The notes under the pieces are model-generated. The model had not been told where the DNA came from and made no database searches. It saw nothing but the letters and a program-made list of their open reading frames with translations. Below, in pieces: positions 7,482-14,782 of a stretch of DNA of 19,198 nucleotides. Each line of letters begins with the position of its first letter. Positions within the stretch are counted from its first letter, which is position 1. This DNA is from Candidatus Saccharimonadales bacterium (GTDB lineage: Bacteria; Patescibacteriota; Saccharimonadia; Saccharimonadales; UBA4665). The DNA lies in contig JANWHZ010000030.1 in the NCBI GenBank assembly GCA_025450135.1, positions 1 through 19,198 of the forward strand. Direction: 5' to 3'. Both the position numbers and the translations under genes were made by a program.

Positions 7482-7775
7482 ATGTACATGTGGCTAGCTC
7501 AAAAACGCAATATCATTCTTGTCCTCTCAGCGGGTCTTTTAATCTTACTCGCTAGTTGGACAATTAGCTGGGGGTTTTACGTTGAGCATGCCCATAGCAC
7601 GTTTGAGAATTACTACGCGTTCCGCGGTTGTCAACAGCTGCTCACAAAAACAAACAGCGATGCCACGTGCCGCTTGCCTTCAGGCCAAGTTATCAAGCTG
7701 GTACAGGTCCAGAACAAGTGGTACCTCGATGGCGATCTACCAGTCTGTTATTTCAGCGATAAGATCTGCTTGTAG
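7482..7775 (+). CDS. small membrane-anchored or secreted protein with four cysteines
   Basis: Unrecognised 97-residue protein. A basic N-terminus (AQKRN) precedes a hydrophobic segment at about 10-33, either a signal peptide or a type II membrane anchor. The outer part (about 35-97) has four cysteines, Cys50, Cys63, Cys89 and Cys96, an even number that suits two disulfides, and ends in CYFSDKICL. A VKOR oxidase is encoded in the same window. The ATG lies six bases after a TATACT box, which supports both the start and the reality of this short gene. It lies 99 bases upstream of the dockerin enzyme, which has a separate promoter. Confidence 0.72.
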   Translation: MYMWLAQKRNIILVLSAGLLILLASWTISWGFYVEHAHSTFENYYAFRGCQQLLTKTNSDATCRLPSGQVIKLVQVQNKWYLDGDLPVCYFSDKICL

Positions 7776-7784
7776 CCGCCGTCA

Positions 7785-7813
7785 TTGTGAGGTAGAGCAG
7801 GGCCCTGTATAAT
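7785..7813 (+). promoter_or_regulatory. promoter of the dockerin-enzyme/cohesin operon
   Basis: TTGTGA (7785-7790), a 17-base spacer and a perfect TATAAT (7808-7813) form the best sigma70-type promoter in the window. The predicted leader is about 55 bases, unlike the leaderless genes nearby. A perfect palindrome CAGGGCCCTG (7798-7807) fills the end of the spacer and abuts the -10 box, a possible repressor site. Confidence 0.6.
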
Positions 7814-7874
7814 TCACGTCAGTCAGCGTGCTCATGCTTTAGTCTACCAAAGCGTTGTTTTATCTCGGCCAGCC

Positions 7875-10721
7875 ATGCATAGACATAGATATCAGTACTA
7901 CTTTTGGCGGTGGAGGCAGACACGTCTCAAACCTCGATTGATACAATACCGACAGGTAGTTGAATCGCTAGGCATTACACTCGTTCTGCTCATAGCGAGT
8001 GCACTCCCTATCTTTAATAATACGGTGCTCGCGACTAACACGATCACTGTTGTGGCACCATCTGGCAGCGGCGCAACGTGCAATACTCGGTTCGCAAGCG
8101 AAGATGTCTATCCTGGAAATTACGATGCCGCACCGCCTCCAACCAGCGGCCCAACTTTGCAACAACGAACCGACGCGCTAGGGCTAGACTACTGGCGCAT
8201 CCAGGCGGTCAGTGATGCGACGTATTTCAGCGGCGGCCAGCCATATGGACTCTCCATCCCATTTCCGAACGGCTATACTGATTCGAACGGAAACACCGTG
8301 CCAGCATGGGATTTTCGTAATCTCGATAAAAGTTTGTCAGATGGCCCTGCAGGTGTCCCACGGCTGCTTGACATTACGCGTCCGCCAGACTCACTATTCA
8401 GCGGCACCGGTGCGGTCGGTGGCAGCGCAACATACGGAGCAATCGCGGACCAGACCTACACAGCGCTCAGCCAGTACTTTGCCAATATTATCCGCTACTT
8501 CCGAACCTCCATATTGCAAGCTGGCACGGGTGCTACTGTCAGCTACACCGCGACGAGTCTTACTGACACTGCAAAAGATTTTAGCGCATATGCTGGTGGT
8601 GGTTATTCGGTGACCGCAACTGTACTCGACAATAATGGGTTCCCAGATTGGGAAACGGCAGCTATTACAAGCGTCACTAACAGCAGCCATACACTTAATT
8701 TCAGTGGTGGCTGGTCACGAGCGAATAGTGACAGCCTAACAACAACGAGTACGCCAGCTGCAGGCGCGGCATACAATCTTGCTTCGTCAACGCCACCGAT
8801 TACATCACCGGTTAACGCATATCCTTGGCCTATGCCGCCATCCGTTGGCAACGTCGCATATTATGAGCTCTTCAATGAACCGGATTTATCCAACTATAAC
8901 TGGCCACGCACCTCACCAGCGCTACCCGCGCCAGCTCCTACACTGTCGGGGGTCAATGTTACAGGCGGTACGCTTACACCAGGTACGACATACGGCTATC
9001 GCATGACCGCAGTTAATATTGGGGCTGCCGAATCATTACCTGGATCTGAAGTGTCTATTGTACTGCCGGCCGGCGACAATGCCATACAAATCAATTGGGG
9101 CGCAACCTCAAACCTTGGCTTGGCCCCATTCGCGTACCGGATATATGGTCGTTCAGCTGGGATTGAAAAGGCCATGGTTGTTGTCGGTAAGGATGCGACA
9201 GGTGGCCTGACGTGGACAGACAAAGGTAGCGTGGCACCATCTGGTGCATTACCAACTGCCGACAACACGCATGACTTCCAGATTTTTCGCGCTCGAGAAT
9301 ATGCCCGCATGTGGAATGTCGTTGCTCCAACAATGAAAGCCGTTGACCCTACGGCAAAGATCGTCGGTCCGACGATTAGCAACCCACAGTCACTTGCGAC
9401 ACGCAGCACTGTCACCACCGCTGTCACTACCAGCCCGAGCGACACATCGTGGTACGACGATAGTGACTGGATCCAGCGGCTCATGACGAACGGCACCCCA
9501 GCACCAGATGTAATTAGTTTTCACAACTACGGTAACTGGCAGGGAAGTACCTCAACGGATGCCAGCTACTTTCAAGGCACACAGTCAGGCATCAACGATT
9601 TTCTGAGTATTGACCAACCATATTTAGGTAATACTCCAGCCTGGATCACCGAGACCAATGCCGATGCCGGCTTTATGGATAATACCGACTACCGCACATT
9701 GACACAGCTGGGCTCGGCGTTTATGGCGGACGACTTCATACAGTGGTGTAAACAGGCGCCAGCAGTTACTGGCTTATTTCAATTCGAGGCTATGGGCAGT
9801 AATACCTGGAACCTCTATGCCGGTGCCGACGCGCCCGCCAACTGTTACCCACAACCGGCGTGTCTTAACGTGAAAGCGAGCGAGCCTGACCTCGAGTATT
9901 GGGTGATCCACTGGATCCAGCAATTCTTCCCTGCAGGCAGTACCGTCGCAGCAGTCTCTGGTATACCAGCAGGCTATGCAGCATTTGCTGTGCAGCCGCC
10001 AAGCTCAACTGACATAAACGTCATAGTCGTGAACGAACAATCAGGTGGCAGCCCGGGAGTAGGAGCGCCAGGCAATATTGCTGTCCAACTGTCAGGTGCA
10101 ACATCGTCAACCACAAACCAAGTGACGGTCGATGGTACTACCGACATGGTAAACGGTCCGACAGAAAGCGGCTTGGGCGCGCAGAACAGCGTCAATTTGA
10201 GTCTTAACGGCTTTGGAGTAGCAATGCTAAGCTTTGACACTGGTTCAACGCTGCCTGATACAACACCCCCGTCAGCGCCTACAAATCTGCAAGCCACAGG
10301 CACGACATCATCCTCCATATCTCTCACCTGGAACACAAGTACGGACAACGTCGGTGGGACAGGCGTTGCCGGGTACAAGTTGTACCGCAGCGGCATACTC
10401 ACTGCTACGATTCCAGGCGGAGCAACCACCAGCTACATCGACACAGGTTTGAACGCCAACACGACATATACATATACCGTGAGCGCCTATGACGGCGCTG
10501 CCAATGAAAGTGCGCCGAGCGGTAGTATCCATGCGAGCACCAACTCGCTACCTCCGGTAAGCATTCCTGGCGACTGCAATACCGACAGCCACGTGAACGT
10601 GTTTGACTTATCGATTTTACTTAGTCATTATGGCGAGTCATACGGTGCATGCGATTTCAATCACGACAATATCGTGAATGTATTTGACTTAAGCATTTTA
10701 CTCAGTAACTATGGGAGGTAG
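7875..10721 (+). CDS. secreted clan GH-A-like glycoside hydrolase with FN3 and C-terminal dockerin
   Basis: Predicted extracellular polysaccharide-degrading enzyme of 948 residues. An unusually long Arg/Tyr-rich n-region (1-30) precedes a hydrophobic signal segment (about 32-48) with possible cleavage after VLA (51-53). The catalytic TIM barrel shows ELFNEPDL with the likely acid/base Glu335, FHNYG at 549-553, and ITETNADAG with the likely nucleophile Glu593; this pattern fits clan GH-A (GH39- or GH5-like), but the exact family and substrate cannot be read. Two beta-rich modules interrupt the barrel at about 216-303 and 352-462. A beta domain (about 690-788), an FN3 domain (797-890) and a dockerin (898-948) follow. 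The dockerin has two calcium loops, DCNTDSHVNVFD and DFNHDNIVNVFD, each followed by LSILLSxYG. The next gene encodes a cohesin. No clear Shine-Dalgarno sequence precedes the ATG, so the exact start is less certain than the rest. Confidence 0.9.
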   Translation: MHRHRYQYYFWRWRQTRLKPRLIQYRQVVESLGITLVLLIASALPIFNNTVLATNTITVVAPSGSGATCNTRFASEDVYPGNYDAAPPPTSGPTLQQRTDALGLDYWRIQAVSDATYFSGGQPYGLSIPFPNGYTDSNGNTVPAWDFRNLDKSLSDGPAGVPRLLDITRPPDSLFSGTGAVGGSATYGAIADQTYTALSQYFANIIRYFRTSILQAGTGATVSYTATSLTDTAKDFSAYAGGGYSVTATVLDNNGFPDWETAAITSVTNSSHTLNFSGGWSRANSDSLTTTSTPAAGAAYNLASSTPPITSPVNAYPWPMPPSVGNVAYYELFNEPDLSNYNWPRTSPALPAPAPTLSGVNVTGGTLTPGTTYGYRMTAVNIGAAESLPGSEVSIVLPAGDNAIQINWGATSNLGLAPFAYRIYGRSAGIEKAMVVVGKDATGGLTWTDKGSVAPSGALPTADNTHDFQIFRAREYARMWNVVAPTMKAVDPTAKIVGPTISNPQSLATRSTVTTAVTTSPSDTSWYDDSDWIQRLMTNGTPAPDVISFHNYGNWQGSTSTDASYFQGTQSGINDFLSIDQPYLGNTPAWITETNADAGFMDNTDYRTLTQLGSAFMADDFIQWCKQAPAVTGLFQFEAMGSNTWNLYAGADAPANCYPQPACLNVKASEPDLEYWVIHWIQQFFPAGSTVAAVSGIPAGYAAFAVQPPSSTDINVIVVNEQSGGSPGVGAPGNIAVQLSGATSSTTNQVTVDGTTDMVNGPTESGLGAQNSVNLSLNGFGVAMLSFDTGSTLPDTTPPSAPTNLQATGTTSSSISLTWNTSTDNVGGTGVAGYKLYRSGILTATIPGGATTSYIDTGLNANTTYTYTVSAYDGAANESAPSGSIHASTNSLPPVSIPGDCNTDSHVNVFDLSILLSHYGESYGACDFNHDNIVNVFDLSILLSNYGR

Positions 10722-10730
10722 GGAAGGGCT

Positions 10731-11999
10731 ATGAAACGATTTCTCCTGAGTTTAGTAGTTACATTGTCATTTGTCGTGCCGCTTACGAACCAACTGGCTG
10801 CTGCCGCATCCGCAAGCATGTCACTCTCGGTTGGCAGCTCCAATGCCTCGCAGGGTAGTTACGTTACAGTGTATGTCAGAGAGAACAGTGGTGCCGAACC
10901 AGTGAATGCGGTGCAGGCTAACTTCAGCTATCCCTCGAACCAGCTGCAGTATCTCAGTATCGGCAGTTCGTCTGCCTTTAGCATCGTTGCCCAGAACAAC
11001 GGTGGTAGCGGTTCAGTCAGCATCGGCCGTGGCGCGCTGCCGGCAGCCAGTGGTAACCAGCTGATCGCCAGCGTCACTTTTAAGGTTTTGGCAAGCAGCG
11101 GAACCGCCAGCTTCAATTTCACCGGAGGGTCCTCAGTTGTTAGCGCTAACAGCAACACGGATATCGCTTCGTCCAAGACGGGAGCAAGTGTCAGCTTAGT
11201 AGCCCCAGCACCCGTCGCGCCCAAGGATACGACGCCTCCAACCATTTCAAACATTTCGGTGCAGTCGATTACGACAAACGCCGCCACCATCACCTGGGCA
11301 ACTTCAGAGCCAGCCACATCGGAAGTCGACTATGGTTTCACGAACACATACGGGCTCAGTAACAGTAACGGCTCGCTCGTGACAAGCCACAGCGTAACAC
11401 TAAATTCCGCATTTATGGTTCCTCTTACGCAGTATCATTTTGCCATCAAAAGTACCGATCAGGCAGGCAATCTTGCAAGCAGCAATGACCAGACGCTCAC
11501 TACGGTCGGGCTAGATGTAACATTTCTCGTTACTGATAAACAAACCCACAAGCCTCTCGCTGGTGCACGGGTTAGCTGGAACACCAATACCGCTGCAACA
11601 GACACACAAGGAAAAGCAACACTCAAGAACTTGCCGGCAGGATTGACAACAATTGTAGTGCGTGTAAACGGCTCAACCGACGCACAGATTGTAGAGATCA
11701 GCAGTGATGCCTCCAAGCCTCAACTGATAGCGCTCAAAGTAATAGCCGACGAGTCTAGTTGGCTTATGCTGCTTGTCGCTGCTAGTGTGGCAATGTGTGT
11801 ACTTATTAGTGCTGGTGTTGCTTTCGCGATGCGAACAAAAAGTATAGTATTACATCTCCCCAAGCTACCAGTAACTAATCGCGGCGTTGCTATACCACAT
11901 ACCCCACTAGCAAATACGGTTGTCGTAAGCCCCGTCACTGCACCGCCTAAACCACCACTCAACTCCGAAGAGCTTCGGTCCCGCCTACGCCAGGGATGA
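10731..11999 (+). CDS. membrane-anchored cohesin-domain surface protein
   Basis: Predicted surface anchor for the dockerin enzyme encoded nine bases upstream. A signal peptide (about 1-27) is followed by a cohesin-like beta domain (about 30-157): SLSVGSSNASQGSYVTVYV, AVQANFSYPSNQLQYLSI and LIASVTFKVLAS match the expected strand pattern of the family. An FN3-like domain (about 168-259) and a Cna/carboxypeptidase-regulatory-like beta domain (about 260-337, HKPLAGARVSW) follow. A single helix at 344-367 and a Pro-rich cytoplasmic tail of about 55 residues end the protein. With one cohesin it would bind one enzyme copy. A purine-rich stretch at 10713-10728 over the upstream stop codon serves as ribosome binding site, so the genes are probably cotranscribed. 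The cohesin call rests on pattern recognition and needs a profile search. Confidence 0.84.
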   Translation: MKRFLLSLVVTLSFVVPLTNQLAAAASASMSLSVGSSNASQGSYVTVYVRENSGAEPVNAVQANFSYPSNQLQYLSIGSSSAFSIVAQNNGGSGSVSIGRGALPAASGNQLIASVTFKVLASSGTASFNFTGGSSVVSANSNTDIASSKTGASVSLVAPAPVAPKDTTPPTISNISVQSITTNAATITWATSEPATSEVDYGFTNTYGLSNSNGSLVTSHSVTLNSAFMVPLTQYHFAIKSTDQAGNLASSNDQTLTTVGLDVTFLVTDKQTHKPLAGARVSWNTNTAATDTQGKATLKNLPAGLTTIVVRVNGSTDAQIVEISSDASKPQLIALKVIADESSWLMLLVAASVAMCVLISAGVAFAMRTKSIVLHLPKLPVTNRGVAIPHTPLANTVVVSPVTAPPKPPLNSEELRSRLRQG

Positions 12000-12005
12000 T
12001 ACAAT
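11997..12005 (+). promoter_or_regulatory. extended -10 promoter of the membrane protein/Clp pair
   Basis: TGA followed by TACAAT (12000-12005) forms an extended -10 element whose TGA is also the stop codon of the cohesin gene. Six bases separate it from ATG 12012, predicting a leaderless transcript. Confidence 0.6.
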
Positions 12006-12011
12006 AACGCC

Positions 12012-12374
12012 ATGCTTGCACTCTCGTTAGTAACTTGGTGGTACGGCAAAGGTTGGGCTGCTACAATTGCTCGCCTTGAGGCAATGATAACCGGTATCTC
12101 ACGGCTCTTTTCGGTGCCAATTCTGCTACGCACACTCTTTTCACCTTGGAAACGTATCGTTAGTTACCCTGGGGCAAGTTTGGATGCTAAATTGCGCGCC
12201 ATGGCCGACAATATGGTCAGCCGCGCGGTGGGCTTTGTCGTCCGTATCCTCGTGCTGCTCACTGCCTTAACCATGGAAGCGCTGGCATGCTGCCTCGGTG
12301 TGGTTTGGGTCGTGGCATGGCCGTGTATCCCCCTTTTCGGCATCGTGCTACTTATAAAAGGAATCCTGGGATGA
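12012..12374 (+). CDS. small membrane protein coupled to the Clp ATPase gene
   Basis: Unrecognised 120-residue protein. An N-terminal amphipathic or membrane-associated region (about 1-45) contains LLRTLFSPWKRI at 38-49, followed by a polar loop (50-68) and two hydrophobic helices at about 71-97 and 98-118 rich in Cys, Val and Leu (Cys93, Cys94, Cys105). Its stop overlaps the start of the Clp gene as ATGA (12371-12374), strong evidence of translational coupling and hence of a shared role, possibly as membrane partner or adaptor of the membrane-tethered ATPase. The start is set by the extended -10 box six bases upstream. Confidence 0.85.
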   Translation: MLALSLVTWWYGKGWAATIARLEAMITGISRLFSVPILLRTLFSPWKRIVSYPGASLDAKLRAMADNMVSRAVGFVVRILVLLTALTMEALACCLGVVWVVAWPCIPLFGIVLLIKGILG

Positions 12375-14782
12375 GTGACACGCAAGAATCGCTAAATCTA
12401 GCCAGCCTCCGAGCTCAGAAAGCTCGGCTCGCCACGAGGCTCGGCGATCACTTTTTTGAAGCTGGCCTCTACATTGCTGCTATGTTTATAGCCGCAGGCT
12501 TATTGCTCTATCTTCTATTACCGCTTACCACTCGACACTGGGCGCTACTAACAGGTGCCGCCGCGACGCTCTGCTTTATGGTGGCAATCTGGTATCGTAT
12601 CGATCTTAGGCAATTGCCGCCGGAAGGAAGCCGCCTTGACGGCCGCTTGTCAGGAGAAGCGCTTGGTAGGCTTAAGGCCGGCCACTCTCTATCGCCTGCG
12701 ATAGTGTGGCGCGCGTTAGAAGAGAATTGGCAGGTACGATTTATCACCAACCATTTGCTCCTGCCAGCCGATCTTATCGCCGAACACCTAAGTACATCCG
12801 ACAAGGACATGCCAGCCGTTTGGCAAGAGGTAGAGCAATTGGCTGACGGCACGAAAAACCGCAGCATCGAGCCTGGGCACGTTGCAGCGGCACTCCTTAA
12901 AACATCTCCTACTGTCATAGCTGCGCTGACGCATATAAAGTCATCTGCGGACGACGTTGATCAGGTACTGGCTTGGGAAAACCGTCTCATAGAAGCTCTC
13001 CACACCCCGCGACCTTACTTTGGTGGGATTGGGCGTGACTGGGCCAACGGCTTCACCCCCCGACTTAACCAGTACGGCGAGAACATTAGCTTAGCTCTTG
13101 AACGAGGCGGAGCACACTACGGCTGGCTCATGGAATCAGACGGTGTACAGGCCATGAAGAATGCCTTCTCGCAAGGTGCAAGCGCCGTAGCCCTTGTCGG
13201 AGAACCGGGAGTCGGGAAAACCAGCCATGTCTACGCACTAGCGCAGCTTTTATTACAAGAAGATCGTGACCCACACCTGGAACATCGCCAGATCATTAGT
13301 CTCAATCCTTCTATGATCTTGGCCAATGCTCGTGGTGGTGGCGAGCTTGAATATACCGTCGTTAGCTTATTACAAGAGACTCTCCACGCCGGACATATCA
13401 TATTGTTTCTAGACGATGCCCAGCTATTCTTTAAACAAGGGACAGGGTCGTTCGACATTACCCAAGTGTTACAGCCAGTGCTGCAATCACACGCCGTGCA
13501 GCTGGTACTCGCCATGACACCGCACGACTACCAGCAGCTGAAGACGAATAACGGGTCGTTTGCCGGTATGCTCAGCCCAGTGATACTACACGAACCGTCT
13601 GAAACAGATGTTATGCACGTGCTCGAAGATACGGCTAGTGGCCTAGAAGCCAGGCATCATCTCGTTATTACCTACGAGTCACTACGCGAGACATACCACC
13701 TCAGTGGCCGTTACGACCAGGATACAGCTTATCCCGGCAAGGCCATCAGGCTCCTTGAACAAGCTATGTCTCATGCGTTGCAAAGTGTCGTCACGAAAGA
13801 GTCAGTACAGGCCGCTATTGAGCAAACACGTGGCGTGCGAGTCGGCGCTGCCAAACCTGCCGAAGCCGAGCAGCTGCTTCACCTGGAAGACGCTATTCAC
13901 CAACGCATGATCAACCAGTCGCATGCAGTAAGTGTAGTCGCCAACGCCCTGAGACGGGCACGAGCAGGGGTGGCAAATCCAAACCGACCGATTGGCAGCT
14001 TCTTGTTCCTAGGACCGACAGGGGTCGGTAAAACTGAGCTCGCAAAATCCATCGCCGCGACTTACTTTGGCGCCGAAACGAATATGATCCGACTCGATAT
14101 GACCGAGTACCAGCAGCCAAACGACGTCAGCCGGTTGCTCTCGAGCGGTGAAAACGAACAGGCCAGCCTGATTATGGCTGTCCGCCAACAGCCGTTTTGC
14201 GTCGTGCTCCTCGATGAAATCGAAAAAGCGCATCCCAATGTCCTCAATTTACTCCTCCAGCTACTCGATGAAGGTAAGTTGACTGATACGGGCGGCCGAG
14301 CAGCATCATTCAAAGATGCCGTGGTCATCGCAACCAGCAACGCTGGCGCCAATGAAATCCGTGAACGTGTAGGACGCGGGGAAGCACTAAGCAGTTTCGA
14401 AGAGGAGTTTATAAACAATCTGATCAGCAGTGGCCAGTTTAAGCCTGAACTCTTAAACCGGTTTGACGAAATCGTGATCTTCCGACCCCTGAAACCAGAA
14501 GAGTTAGTGCAACTAGTGACCCTCATGCTTAACGAAGTGAACAAAACATTGGCAGCGCAGAATATATCCGTGGAGCTTACACCTGCAGCGGCTGAAAAAA
14601 TCGTCCATGCCGGCTATGACCCGCGCCTCGGTGCTCGACCGCTCAGACGTGAATTACAGCGTACCGTGGAAGATACTATTGCAGCGCGGATCTTAAGCGG
14701 CCAAACACAGCCAGGTGCTCACGTCGTGCTCGACGCCAGTGACCTGACTACTACCCAGAGTCACGATTACGATCAGAGTTGA
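12371..14782 (+). CDS. membrane-anchored Clp/Hsp100-type AAA+ protein, divergent
   Basis: An 803-residue two-domain AAA+ protein related to ClpA/ClpC, tethered by two N-terminal helices (about 32-51 and 56-75). The ATG at 12371 is chosen because of the ATGA overlap; an upstream in-frame reading from 12287 would duplicate the preceding gene. Residues about 95-210 resemble a helical Clp N-domain. D1 has Walker A GEPGVGKTS (277-285), but Walker B reads ILFLDDAQ (344-351) instead of DEIH, and the usual arginine-finger ERRF position reads GMLS. D2 keeps Walker A GPTGVGKTE (548-556), Walker B VVLLDEIEKAHP, the sensor TSNAGA (655-660), arginine finger Arg697 and GARPLRREL. The KYRGEF and GYVG pore-loop motifs and a ClpP-binding IGL/IGF tripeptide are not seen, nor is a ClpB middle domain. 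It may be a remodeller or scaffold rather than a classical unfoldase. Confidence 0.94.
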   Translation: MSDTQESLNLASLRAQKARLATRLGDHFFEAGLYIAAMFIAAGLLLYLLLPLTTRHWALLTGAAATLCFMVAIWYRIDLRQLPPEGSRLDGRLSGEALGRLKAGHSLSPAIVWRALEENWQVRFITNHLLLPADLIAEHLSTSDKDMPAVWQEVEQLADGTKNRSIEPGHVAAALLKTSPTVIAALTHIKSSADDVDQVLAWENRLIEALHTPRPYFGGIGRDWANGFTPRLNQYGENISLALERGGAHYGWLMESDGVQAMKNAFSQGASAVALVGEPGVGKTSHVYALAQLLLQEDRDPHLEHRQIISLNPSMILANARGGGELEYTVVSLLQETLHAGHIILFLDDAQLFFKQGTGSFDITQVLQPVLQSHAVQLVLAMTPHDYQQLKTNNGSFAGMLSPVILHEPSETDVMHVLEDTASGLEARHHLVITYESLRETYHLSGRYDQDTAYPGKAIRLLEQAMSHALQSVVTKESVQAAIEQTRGVRVGAAKPAEAEQLLHLEDAIHQRMINQSHAVSVVANALRRARAGVANPNRPIGSFLFLGPTGVGKTELAKSIAATYFGAETNMIRLDMTEYQQPNDVSRLLSSGENEQASLIMAVRQQPFCVVLLDEIEKAHPNVLNLLLQLLDEGKLTDTGGRAASFKDAVVIATSNAGANEIRERVGRGEALSSFEEEFINNLISSGQFKPELLNRFDEIVIFRPLKPEELVQLVTLMLNEVNKTLAAQNISVELTPAAAEKIVHAGYDPRLGARPLRRELQRTVEDTIAARILSGQTQPGAHVVLDASDLTTTQSHDYDQS

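Noticed and set aside
8996..9496. 166-codon minus-strand frame inside the glycoside hydrolase gene
   Set aside because: The plus-strand frame holds recognisable catalytic and FN3 motifs over this stretch; the antisense frame has no start signal or known motif.
12287..12370. 28-codon N-terminal extension of the Clp protein
   Set aside because: It lies inside the preceding membrane protein gene in another frame; the ATGA at 12371 gives a better start and the usual order of a short polar N-terminus and then membrane helices.
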